Translations under genes and position numbers: made by a program
Notes under the pieces: generated by a model
Told to the model about the DNA's origin: nothing
Database searches by the model: none
The model's input: the letters and a program-made list of their open reading frames with translations, nothing else
Part shown: one piece after another, positions 10,482-20,678 of the stretch
Layout of the letters: each line of letters starts with the position of its first letter
Numbering within the stretch: position 1 is the stretch's first letter
NCBI GenBank assembly: GCA_021464525.1
Contig: JADRCO010000571.1
Span: forward strand, 1 to 30,656
Length of the DNA stretch: 30,656 nucleotides
Reading direction: 5' to 3'
Source of the DNA: Rhizophagus sp. LPA8_4_AMF
Lineage: Eukaryota > Glomeromycota > Glomeromycetes > Glomerales > Glomeraceae

Positions 10482-11265
10482 TAAAAATAAAATAAAATAA
10501 AAAAAATATTTTTCAGTAAAAACCTAGAGAAAAATGTGATGGAAAATAAATAGTGATAGGGAGAAAAGTTGTTTAATTATCACTCTACATTTTTTTATAA
10601 TTAACGGTTAAGTTGAAAAAACTTTACTATATGCGATTATGTTTAAACTTTGAAATAATCAATGTGAGGAAATTTAGGTAAATTGTTGCTTACTTTCCTA
10701 TATTCAACTGTTTAAAGAATTTTAGTTTAATCAGTGAAATTTCTTAATTTTTTTCGCAAGTCTGTTGTCTCACAGTCATGAGTTATGTCACATTGATCAA
10801 CTCATCATACAAAGTCAGCTGAATATCATAATCCTGGATTTAGCAATCCATCAACTATCGAATTTTGGACTAGTGATCGACGAGATAGGTAGTATTAAAA
10901 TCCGCGCATATGATTTTTTGGTATATCAACTCAATTGTGACACCTTTTTGTTACACAAGACCAGAAATTGAAAAATTAGACGTTAAACAGATATCAAATT
11001 TGGTCTGGGACTACAAATTTTCAATGAGGTACTACAAATAATTTTAGCTTTGTTTTAAGATAAATTAATCTCTTTAATTTATATTTTAGGCAAAAAGGTG
11101 TAACAGATAATTGAGCGTCTTCATTAAATGACATTTTTGGCACTGCCCTTAGTTAAAATAGAATTTTCTTTTCTGTATCCCAACTTTATATTTTAAAAGT
11201 AGGAATTTAGTTCTTTTCTTTGGTCAGAAACTTTCAGTTTCATTTCAAGCTCATTTTTCGTTACT
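10482..11265. other. intergenic, upstream of four-exon gene
   Basis: Contains a 68-codon open frame (10765-10971) that starts in a slightly GC-richer patch but has no recognisable motif or splice partners. It also holds the promoter region of the gene starting at 11266; no core promoter element stands out. Confidence 0.4.
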
Positions 11266-12949
11266 ATGGATGACAAGAATGAAAATGACCAATTAATTCA
11301 AGAGGTTGAGAAGAAATTGAAAATTCAACAAGCATCTCAAGACACCCAAGTTGAAAATCAATTGCAAAACCCTTTTAGCGATGAAGAAAGATTTAGCTTG
11401 ATTAAACCGATGTATGATTTGGTCTTGAACCAAATGAATGTTATAAGAACTTGTTTTTCCGTCCATTCTCATATTGCCTTTACGGAAGAAGGCGGAAAGA
11501 AATTATCTGAAGACATGTTAGTTATTCATTTACCAAACAGTCCTTTCAATGTTCGTTTTATTTATATATGTTTTGTTTATTTTTTAACAGTACGCTGATT
11601 CCTCAACAACTTTCCGATATTCTCTTCGAGAGTGTAAACATTCGAAATAATTTGATAGAAATCACTGGCACTATGGAACAACTTTCCAAGGGAATTGCAA
11701 AATTCGTAAAAATTACCAAAAATAAGAAACTACAAGATAAACCGCTTGACAAGTTTCTCCATCTCATGGAAACACCCGGAAAAAGGTTAAAAACCCTTTT
11801 AGACAGGAATTGTGAACTTGACACTCAAAAAGTTTCAACGCTCAAAAAAAATCTCGTTATTTTTATGAATATTTCGGGTTCAAAAGCTATCCCAGATTGG
11901 GTTAATCAACAAGCTCAGTGTAAGAAAGAACTGGAAGATCTAGAAATTAATAGACAAAGAATATTCATAGAAGATATTGTGGAATACGACGAGGTTGCCA
12001 AAATTATTAGCGAAATAGAATTTTATCATACACAATTGGAGGGTCACGAGTACCTGAAGAAAGATCTTCAAAACGAAAAGAAAATGCTCCAAGCTCACCG
12101 AGATCTTCTTGAAAACCAAGTCATTACATCCGCAACCAGCAGCAAATTCGTAAAAGTTTTTCTTTTCATGAGGAATGATGATCTTAATGGTTTGAAACTT
12201 ATAATTGTATCGATATTTTTCATAAATAAACTTAGGCTAATAATAAATTTCATACATTGGCAGTTTTGCGGAGGGAAAAAAAGATAGTCAAACAAGAATT
12301 ATCCGAAATTACCGATCAAGAAAATAAAAAAATTTTATATGAGGCAGAGTGCAAGAAAATGCTCGCGTCTCTCTCGAAAAAGTTAGAAACTGCTAAAGAA
12401 AAAGCTAATAAAGCAACATTAAATAAGGAGAAGCAACTCAAAGGTATAGATGAACAAATCGAATATAAGAAAAAAGAAGTAGAAAATTTTGAGGCCAAAA
12501 TCGTCCAAATATTGGAAAAATATGGCAATCCGTCGATTAGCTCGACTTGTTTATTGTAAGTTTTCCAAATTCAATTCCATTATTTATATTTCCAATAATT
12601 TCAATTCTCTCCGATTAAAAGGTTAGAATCTATAGCCGGGCTGGCCAACCAACAAGCACAAGGTACCGGAGTCTCCACTTCTTATCGTAGTGCTGTGGAA
12701 AACTTACTTGCAGGTATTGAAAGTAATATCAGCTTTATTCGCGACGTAGGAGGTGACCGTGATCTTTTAGATGATGATTGGACATGGGAGTTTGAAAAAA
12801 GTGTAGCCCCGCTCGATTTTTTCGTTTCAGAGATTCGGCCGATCATCCGTAACAGTGTTCATGGAATCAGCTCCAAAGAGTTAGCTGAATATTCGGCAGG
12901 AAAAGCTTTAGAGTCTGCTTTTGATACTAATCAAAGAATTGAAGGTTGA
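11266..12949 (+). CDS. four-exon helical coiled-coil protein, unknown family
   Basis: Proposed exons are 11266-11516, 11591-12149, 12236-12555 and 12622-12949, giving 485 residues in one frame. Introns 1 (GTTAGT…CAG, 74 nt) and 3 (GTAAGT…AAAG, 66 nt) are well supported by frame and consensus. Intron 2 is less certain: GTAAAA…TTAG at 12150-12235, or GTTTGA…CAG at 12190-12263 giving 489 residues; both stay open. The protein is Lys/Glu/Leu-rich and almost wholly helical by pattern. Long heptad-like stretches occur around KKELEDLEINRQRIF, LQNEKKMLQAHRDLLENQ and LRREKKIVKQELSEITDQEN. The C-terminal part (after about residue 377) is different, with a globular, less charged sequence (LANQQAQGTGVSTSYRSAVE, DDDWTWEFEKSV). 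There is no signal peptide or obvious membrane segment. An AATAAA follows at 12981. I do not recognise the family. A structural coiled coil, or a long helical bundle of the ClyA-like type, are both possible folds, and neither is shown by sequence. Confidence 0.72.
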
Positions 12950-12980
12950 TACCTAAAACTTCTTTCTTCCTTATAATTTA

Positions 12981-12986
12981 AATAAA
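12981..12986 (+). terminator. likely polyadenylation signal of helical-protein gene
   Basis: AATAAA 32 bases after the TGA stop at 12947-12949. Confidence 0.4.
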
Positions 12987-14152
12987 TGTTTTGCGTTTTG
13001 CGCTTTTGTCAATATTTAATAAATTTATCAATTTAAAATTTTATTATTTGAAAATTGAATGATATTTTGGAAATAAATTAATAATCTTATGTATATTAAC
13101 TTTAACAATGAATTATTCGGCTGTTCGAGGTGTTGAATTTCATAATATTTGCAAAATTACGTTCTTGACCCTCACCTCAATGAAATTAGCTAGTTGCCCA
13201 TCATTCGGAGTAATCTCTCTTCGGAAAATTCATGGTGCGAAGGGCGGATGTTAAATTTTATTCAATCAATTTTGATTAAAAGGTTATTTCAATTTTTAAA
13301 AAATGTGGACATGTAATGTAATATTTGCTATAAGATTTTTAATTTGTCTAACGAGTTATGAATTATGAAATAAGCAATAATGAGCACGAAGCGTTCATAA
13401 AACAGAGGGTGATGCTCAGTTAGTTACAAGTGTGATCACATAATCACATAATTGTTTAAAAATGTAAGTGGTCATAAATTATTTGGCGCAATTTTTTGAT
13501 TAATTAATACTGTTAATTATCTATAAAATAATAAAAATGTAAATAAATATTTTTCTCTCGGATTTTTCAAATTATATTAGAGATTTATCGTTTACTGATC
13601 ATCAACCCGGAGCAGTGATCATCGGCTCGGAAGATTTTTTTGCTGAGTCACATGCGTGTACTGTCAACAAAAAATAGGTAGATCACAAGACAGGATTGTG
13701 CGACATATTAATTTCGCATATATCTCATTCCAAACAACGATAACGATCGCAAAATGAAACCCAAGTAGAAAGGGAAGTGTATGGTATTTCTTATCGATAT
13801 TAGTAATAATAATTATGTATTATGAAGGGCTGAGAACTTTGCAATTTTGAGATCTACACTTTGCGTCTTGTGTGGTGATCGCTATGCCAAAAGGAATCAA
13901 GATTCTGTTTTCATGTGCTTTCATAGAACTCTTGGCATCATACGACAATGCTAATCACTCTTCTTATCTCCTTATCTCCTTATCTTTTTCCCAGCAAGAT
14001 ATAAAGCATATAGGAGTATGTGGAAGTTCAGCCAACTTTCCTGTAAAAATCATTCCCGTAAAAGTAACGCAAAAATAAGGTAGGTAAATGCCAGTAGTTA
14101 TGTATGGGAGCGAGTTTTTTCTTACTATGGGTTCTTGCATTTAGGAATCGAA
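12987..14152. other. intergenic, mixed composition
   Basis: Contains GC-richer patches (13120-13250, 13600-13700) that look like old repeat DNA, including a near-duplicate GATCATCAACCCGGAG / GATCATCGGCTCGGAAG at 13596 and 13617. A 68-codon open frame at 13872-14078 has no recognisable motif. No gene is supported. Confidence 0.4.
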
Positions 14153-14455
14153 ATGACCGATGAAAACATTATTCTCAATTGTCTTATTATTCCTATAGGA
14201 AAACCCATGAATATTCCATGCATTAAAGTAATGCAAGCGATTACAATTAACAAACATGATGGTGCTAGCGAACTTGAGGCTGCAATTCAAAGCAGATTGG
14301 GCACCATTTAATCATATCCCACTCAAAATTTGTATAATTCAAGCCAGAAATGTTATTGAAAAGCAAATAATGTGTATGACTTTATTTCCGACATTTTTAC
14401 TGAGGAACCTAAAGTAGAGCACTTCCATATCACCGTGTACCCCCTGTCAGAATAA
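14153..14455 (+). pseudogene. Crinkler (CRN)-like N-terminal domain, broken
   Basis: From ATG 14153 the frame reads MTDENIILNCLIIPIGKPM, then a stretch with INKHDGASELEAAIQSRLG, and stops at TAA 14311. This matches the layout of the ubiquitin-like Crinkler N-terminal domain (hydrophobic ILNCL strand, then a D-x-x-x-x-L-E/K-x-x-I helix). The expected continuation is in other frames: FNHIPLK just after the stop, then DIFTEEPKVEHFHITVYPLS ending at TAA 14453-14455. At least two frame changes therefore break the domain. Crinklers are effector-type proteins found in oomycetes and in Glomeromycotina. No CRN C-terminal effector domain is visible. Family assignment is from pattern memory and moderate in confidence; the broken state is directly visible. 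Confidence 0.5.
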
Positions 14456-14890
14456 TTTTATGTATCAGTTGCTCCGGCAATATTTTTTTATTTAAATAAG
14501 CATATATTACGTTCTTGTCGTAAATCTTGATAAATGTCACGTGTAATGTAGATATACCTGATAATTAGTTTTGATATCAATTATTATTATGATTATTTGC
14601 TATACTACGGAATAGATTATTTCACATGAACGTACAGTGGAAAAAATTAATCAGTACGAAAGAATTCATAATGACGTGTCGACGTATTATTAACTGATGG
14701 CACTAACAAAAAAATATATATATAGATAACATGAATAATAATAACTTTTCACATAAAAATGGCACTCTAATGAGTTATCCGAAAATCATTTAGTTATTGT
14801 CAAAAGTAAGTTAGTATCCCCCTCTATCTGTATTAAATCAATTATTCTTGCTGAACATGATCTTAATTATCAATAAGATAGTGTAAATAA

Positions 14891-15257
14891 GTGCTTTGGA
14901 GAAATAGAACGAGATGCTTTTCTCAAATAATTGAAAAGTGGTACGAAAGAGTGTTAGGCGCGTATAATTGAGGACTTGGATTTGATAGACAATACGCATC
15001 ATTCCCGCAACTTTACAATGATGCACAAAGAAAGAGTAGGAGTGGTGACCATTGGGTAAAAAAATCGCCTCGCAGAGAAGGCCAGAAGACTCAGAAATAT
15101 TGATTATTCTGAAATTGTAATAATGGCGGTTTTCAAAACCTATCGGAATAAAATTGCCAATAAATCAAAATGGAACCCAAGAAGAATGAATGACGAACAA
15201 CGAAGAGAGGTTCATGAACGTATAATATCCGGCACCGAAAAATTTGAAGAACGGTAA
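14891..15257 (+). pseudogene. coding-like stretch in two frames, unknown
   Basis: One frame reads WRNRTRCFSQIIEKWYERVL…, hits a TGA at 14969-14971, then continues GLGFDRQYASFPQLYNDAQR…DHWVKK until a stop near 15104. A second frame takes over around 15060 and reads strongly basic, helical sequence (RLAEKARRLRNIDYSEIVIM…NPRRMNDEQRREVHERII) to TAA 15257. The two halves join naturally near the AAAAAA run at 15058-15063, suggesting a one-base frameshift plus one stop in a former gene or exon. It may be linked to the Crinkler-like remnant just upstream, but no homology supports that. Family not recognised. Confidence 0.4.
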
Positions 15258-15396
15258 TGATTGCGCATTTCCCTCCAAAAATATGCAAGAAATTTATATA
15301 ATTAATCAAATTTATTAAATTTTATTATAGTAAATAAATCTGAGGACAATTTATCATATTTTTTAAATTTTTATAATTAATCAGAATTAATATTTA

Positions 15397-16041
15397 TTAG
15401 TTGTCAATATCTTTAATAGTTTTTTTCAATCCTTCAACAAACGGATCATTTTCGTGCTCTTCACAAAAAGCTTCCCACGCAAGTTCATCATAATCCACAC
15501 GAGGGTCATAATTTGGTGCTACAGGTAAATGATCGTTATCATCATCCACCATCTCAGCCGGATCATTAGAGTTAGAATTTCCATCAGTTTCTGCTTTGAT
15601 GAAGAACGAAAATATGTTTATACGAGCAATGAAAATTTTGAAACAATTCGTAATAAATAATATTTGTTATACGGAGGAAAATACTCATTCAAATATCTCA
15701 CCAGAATCCTTTAGTTCATTTTTACACGTTTCGTTCTTATCAGTCCCCTGGTCTCGTGAGATATAACCATGAATAATAGTATATTTATCCTTAGTGTATT
15801 TACGAAAAACGTATCTTCCCACAAATATCATAGTAATAAATGATAATTTTTTAGGTTTCAAGAGGTCCCTAATGATACGTTTAATGTTTGGAATACCCAC
15901 AAATGCCAAGATAATAATAAATGGTAATTTATTGGAATTTAAGACACTCCTATAAATACCCTTGATATTTGGAATGTCTAGCGGATTATTTTCACTTGTG
16001 TAATCGCTAGGAAGTTTGAACCCCGGAGTTTGTCGCTGCAT
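15397..16041 (-). CDS. small protein with two tandem hydrophobic repeats
   Basis: Two minus-strand exons, 16041-15702 and 15593-15397, join across a 108-nt intron (GTGAGA…AAAG) to give 178 residues. A second acceptor three bases on (AAAGCAG, a NAGNAG site) would give 177. Residues 23-49 and 50-75 are back-to-back copies of one unit, IPNIKxIxRxxLxxxKLxF followed by a short hydrophobic run and FVG. Each copy thus carries one short hydrophobic segment (FIIILAFVG, FITMIFVG) after a basic helix, suggesting paired membrane or membrane-surface hairpins. The second exon is acidic (MVDDDNDHLP, DYDELAWEAFCEEHEND). There is no signal peptide. A TAATAAA overlaps the stop. No family recognised; the coding status rests on the open frame, clean splice junction, codon-like composition and internal repeat. 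Confidence 0.55.
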
Positions 16042-17014
16042 TATTTCAGATAAAGTACTTTCGAGTCCAACTTCGCTTTCGTCTGCTGTTTAAATCGTTT
16101 AAATCGTTTAAATCATATGAATCACATTGGTTATTTCCACAAATAGCGAACAAGGCTGACCAGTGGCTGACCATGTAATCTTAAATGTCATCTGTCACCT
16201 TGATGACTTTAGATTATTCGAATAGTAGCCCTGTTTAACAACCAAACTATTTGTTATTTCATGTGATTAGTGTCGTAAAATCTAAACTGGATTTTTTTAC
16301 TTCGGGTATGTCGTTTGTTCGTAATATAAATATTTGGCTCACGTAATAATTATAATAATTATATATCCGAATTACACAATGGATAACAATGATTTACTAT
16401 AGGATGATACATTCGCAATTAATTGAACTTTAGCAGGTCAAGACTAAAACATTTTTGCATTTCCTGTTCACTTAGTTACAATAGATTTTATTGAAACCCG
16501 GAAACAATCTACTTAACCTAGTATAAAACAAGACAGATATTAGTATTGCGTTTCTCTTAACTTGTAATAAAGATGAAAAGTAAATTCTTCCAAAATAAGA
16601 AGGCCATTAACGACAAAAAGGGTACCTGAATAGTGCACTTCGAGTGGTTACCAAGTAGTCATGCATATTAGTTCTTCAATAAAAATTGCCTTTTTTGTAA
16701 AGTAAAATTACATCCTTTGTCCGCCACAGCAAAAAGTGCTTTGGTCGAACTCTTCACTTCCTCTGAAAACGAGCAGTCTACTATTATCTAGATTCTACCA
16801 AGAAGTTTTCAGGAAGGTAACGAAGAAGTAACAATTACTTCACGGTAACGGTTCTGATGTAAATGTTCACAAAAATAAACAATTAAGACATGATGTATTT
16901 GGTCTTATGGTATCATGAATATTGCTTTAAATGATTATCTCATATTGTAACATTCTTATTTATTTATGATAATGTACACAAGAGTTGGCGCGTTGAACTA
17001 AGTCACCCCCATAA
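16042..17014. other. intergenic, 5' flank of MULE remnant
   Basis: Starts with a 9-bp triple repeat (16086-16114). The rest is AT-rich with no supported gene. The N-terminal part of the MULE protein expected around here could not be read, so it is lost or too diverged. Confidence 0.45.
16086..16114 (+). repeat. TTTAAATCG x3 microrepeat
   Basis: Three consecutive copies of the 9-mer TTTAAATCG/A immediately upstream of the small repeat-protein gene (which runs on the minus strand), within its likely promoter. Confidence 0.85.
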
Positions 17015-19218
17015 AGTTTACGCACAATTATGTAATTAATTCAGAAGAATCGTTAAGCTTCTGTCATGTAAATGAAAAAGTCCACGAGAAGTTCTTGCAA
17101 CTTTTCAAAGATGGATATTCACCTGCATCAGCGATGTATGTCCATGAAGATGAGTTGTACCTTAGTTCTACAGATGAACAGGATCTATTAGTTCTACTTG
17201 CGGATTGGGCAAGTAACCCTGATTATGACTATATTGCCAAGTTATTTTAAAATATCGAGAAACTGCACTTGGTGATCGTAATGGTAGTTTAATGTTTAGA
17301 CATTTCGTAAATGTTGTAAATGAATATAACAGTTCAGGTTGTGGAAAAGTAATCCTTCAAGAATATGATTCACGTACGGGGAAGGCACTTATTCTATGTG
17401 TGGTAACTGGTTTAATGAGTCGCGTATATGAAAAGGTCCCACAATCTGGTGAAATATGTTATGTAGATTCTTCAGCATCATTCGAACCTTTAATAAATAC
17501 ATTGATTACACTTCTTTGTACCAGTTGTACGGTCAGAGTGCTCCCTCTTAGATTGTTCATAACCTCAGATGAGCTTGAAATTACGCTAGAAAAGGCACTT
17601 AACCTACTAAAATCAATTCTTCCACAATATGCCTTCTTTGGACATAGACCGCTACTTGGTCCAAGGGTTATTCTGACTGACGATTCAAGTGCTGAACGCA
17701 ATGCATTAGAATTATGTTGGCCAGAAGGTAAAGAATTCAAATTGATTCTTATTAATTCCTAAATTATTCAACTGAAATATATAAGGAATTTGTCTTCTGT
17801 GCTCATCCCACATTTTACAGGCATTTTGGAGGTGGCTCCATAATTTAAAACATCACATTAATAAAGAAGACCGGGTGACCATTATGGCAAAGATGAAAGA
17901 AATACTTTATGCACAATCTGGCTCGGACATGTATACTCATTACAACAAATTCAAATAACAATTTTTATCATCATTATCCTCAGCTATGCAAACATTTTGA
18001 GCTCCTATGGGTACGTTGTTGTATTTGGACTCTCTCTTTCCATTCTGAACTACATATGCGTGAAAATAACACAAACAACTATATTGAGAGAAGCTTCGGC
18101 ATATTTAAAGATATAGTGTTTGCAAGAACACAAGCGTACAACTGTATGCAGGTTTTCCAGTTTGTTACAACAAATATGGAGAGATTCTATGCACTTCGAT
18201 TACTTAGTTTGGCACACAGATACACGGAATATTTGCGAATAGCAAAACGTTTTTTATATCCTGGTAGGGACACTGTGAATATGGATGCTATTCAAAAGAG
18301 TAGTGTAGAGCATAAATTTTATGTAAAAAGTGTAAATAATGCTAATCTGTGAATAGTGAAATCGGTACTTGTACATGTCCAATTGGTGCGTCTGACACTC
18401 CTTGCAAACACCAGGGCGCAGTTTCAGTTAAATTTCATATATCAACATTCAATTTTCTGCTGTCTTTAACTTCCAATGATCGTATGCTTTATGCTTATAT
18501 TGCACTGGGTAATATATAATTTTTCTTCTTTAAATAATTATATATTTTTTCGCACTATTTCCTATTCTCATCTTGTTATGTTTTTCTTTAGGTTATACTG
18601 CAAAAGATAATTTTTTTTACGCATCATTACACGCAGAATTTACTCCACAACAAGATCAAGAAAGTTTACAAGTAACAATAAAAAAATCAGGTAGGAACAC
18701 ATCCAACGCGTCTGTTGAGTTTAAGTTTGTAAATCTTTTTCTTGATAATTTGCCATTGTATTGTGAAAATCCTAAACTTCAAGCACTCTACCCTAGAGAT
18801 TCAATTGAAAATAATAAAGAAGTCGATAATATTTCCATATTTATTGATTTCTTAGAAGAAATCAAAGAAGACTATCAAAACGGTGATGTGCAATTACGTA
18901 CTGCATTAAATAAACTTGCAGAACGTTATAAAGCGGCAAAATGAAATCCATACCTAGGCTTGTCTCCTTTCTATATGACATGAACCGTGATTTATATCCA
19001 ACAATTAAGATTAAAAGTGGTTCTATGATTTGTGTACAAGTTGAATCTGTCAAATGACGCAAGACAGAAGGTTCAGGGTGTAAGCGAAAACTACCAGTAT
19101 CTATTATTAAAGATAAGGAAAATTTGGACCCTCAAGTTATTCCTAGTCAAAAAATAAAGCAAGCCGGCAAAAGGAGCATAATCTGAGCAAGAACGTATTA
19201 AAAAATCAACCAAATTGA
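17015..19218 (+). pseudogene. MULE transposase with SWIM zinc finger, decayed
   Basis: A Mutator-like transposase of the MULE/SWIM type. Order along the DNA: an N-terminal region (THNYVINSEESLSF, about 17015-17247); the DDE core with the first Asp in CYVDSSASF (17466) and the next in LTDDSSAERNAL (17679); ILQAFWRWLHNLKHHI (17810 on); the catalytic Glu in NNTNNYIERSFG (18086); a SWIM finger CTCPIGASDTPCKH (CxCx8CxH, 18370-18411); a charged tail; and a C-terminus HNLSKNVLKNQPN ending at TGA 19216-19218. Two introns still splice in frame: 17728-17785 and 18509-18591. Frame breaks are seen near 17249, 17955, 18350, 18941 and 19173, plus an in-frame TGA at 19055-19057 where an Arg codon is expected. 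The extreme N-terminus is missing. The element is therefore inactive. Terminal inverted repeats were not found. Confidence 0.9.
18370..18411 (+). other. SWIM zinc-finger motif of the MULE remnant
   Basis: CTCPIGASDTPCKH gives the CxCx8CxH zinc-binding signature of SWIM domains, here with all four ligands intact although the surrounding gene is frameshifted. Confidence 0.85.
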
Positions 19219-19460
19219 AGTAAGGTATCGTTTGTATCAATGTTTTATGCAATTTTAAAATAACAAGGAATTGTAATAAATACTAAATATACGATGACAA
19301 GACTTTATTTTATATACGTACAAAAATAATGGAAAAACCATAAATGTATAATAAATATTTATATAATTTTTAATATTTCTAATATTTCTTAAAATTTTAA
19401 TAATAATTATTTACACAATGTATAGAATCGAATATATTAATATTATTAAATTTATCTAAT

Positions 19461-19655
19461 TTTAATGAATTTTTATCTAAAATTTAACAAATTTTTAACA
19501 AATTTTTAATGAATTTTTAATGAATTTTTAATGAATTTAACGAAATTTGATGGATTTTTGCCTAATTTTAACGAATTTTAACGAATTTTAACGAATTTTG
19601 ATGGATTTTGATTGATTTTTATTAATTTTATTGAATTTTATTGAAATTTTTTTTA
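19461..19655 (+). repeat. AT-rich minisatellite, 10-12 bp units
   Basis: About 190 bases of units such as AATTTTTAATG, AATTTTAACG and AATTTTGATGG, with period 10-12 shifting along the array. It lies just 3' of the MULE remnant. Confidence 0.85.
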
Positions 19656-19660
19656 TTAAA

Positions 19661-20157
19661 TTTGTTAATAATTGTAAATAGTAAAACAAAAAATATTTTG
19701 GTTTTGAAAGGGGGAGAGTGAAAAAATCTAGCGCGATGTTTATCAGTGCGACACGACGATCATAAGTTTTTTGATTGGATGTATCACGTGATTGTGGCTG
19801 TGGCGCTGCAGCTATTTCAGACGTGCGTTAAAATATTATCACATACGTTATTGATAAGTCTATGATTTTCTTCTACATAACAATTTTCCATGAAACTTGC
19901 TTTCAAAACAATGGGTAAAATTCACGAATACTTTAATAAATATGTGGAATGGGGATTGAACTCCTTGACTTTTTGACAGAGTGCAAAGAATAACATTTCA
20001 AAAAGAAGGTAGGCGTGTACATAAAATCACCTAAAATCATTATTAAATCTAATATGCGAGAAACAAAGTACATACACTACTTGATCGGTATAAGAAGGCA
20101 AGTAAAAAAGCTTTTCGTTGAAAATAATGGTGGGGGATAAGTAGCGTGGTAGGAAAT
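19661..20157. other. intergenic with a GC-richer patch
   Basis: A patch at about 19725-19830 (GCGCGATG, CACGTGAT, GGCGCTGCAGC) is notably richer in GC than its surroundings. No open frame or RNA fold was recognised. Confidence 0.4.
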
Positions 20158-20341
20158 CTTCTCGTTTCCTCACCATTCAAGACTTTTTGTCGAGCTACAA
20201 AATCAGTGCTGAGGCATGGGCGAACTTCTCGTTTCTATTGTCTAATGTTCAAGACTTCTTGTCGACTCAGTATTGATCCCATTGGGGCACAGGCGAACTT
20301 CTCGTTTCTTTTGTCTGATGTTCAAGACTTTTTGTCGACCT
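20158..20341 (+). repeat. three-copy repeat, about 70-bp period
   Basis: Copies begin with CTTCTCGTTTC at 20158, 20225 and 20298 and end with TTCAAGACTT-TTGTCGA, separated by variable spacers. Copies 2 and 3 also share the GGCGAA that precedes them. Open frames on both strands over this stretch are produced by the repeat. Confidence 0.85.
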
Positions 20342-20678
20342 GATGGGATGGGACGAAGAATTGTAAAGATGATGATCAAAATATTACTAATTTTCAATTC
20401 TTCTATACTAAGGTACTCGGTCTGACCATTAGGAGGCAAGAGCATGGAGGAAAGAGCGCAAGCATAAAAAGTGTACACCATCAGTTCACATTGAGAGTTT
20501 GAGACTAACCATGAGAATGTAAGCGGGGCCACCAACGGCGGAGCCTTTTTTGCTGGATTAGAGAGAGATGTGCCAAAGAAAAGAAAATATTGAGAAAATG
20601 TAGGTTCTTACATTATCATTGTTGTACTAATTTGGTTTATACTAACTTTTATTTATTACATATCAAATCAAATCTTGA

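Noticed and set aside
10765-10971. 68-codon plus-strand frame
   Set aside because: No motif, no splice partners and no composition shift beyond its first half.
11551-11590. 40-nt alternative first intron in the four-exon gene
   Set aside because: Joining there shifts the frame; the GTTAGT donor at 11517 restores it.
13872-14078. 68-codon plus-strand frame
   Set aside because: No recognisable domain; another frame of the same bases is equally open in part.
14838-15026. 62-codon minus-strand frame
   Set aside because: Shadow of the plus-strand coding-like stretch at 14891-15257.
20146-20535. Open frames on both strands across the 70-bp repeat
   Set aside because: Generated by the repeat itself; the peptide repeats with the DNA and has no domain.
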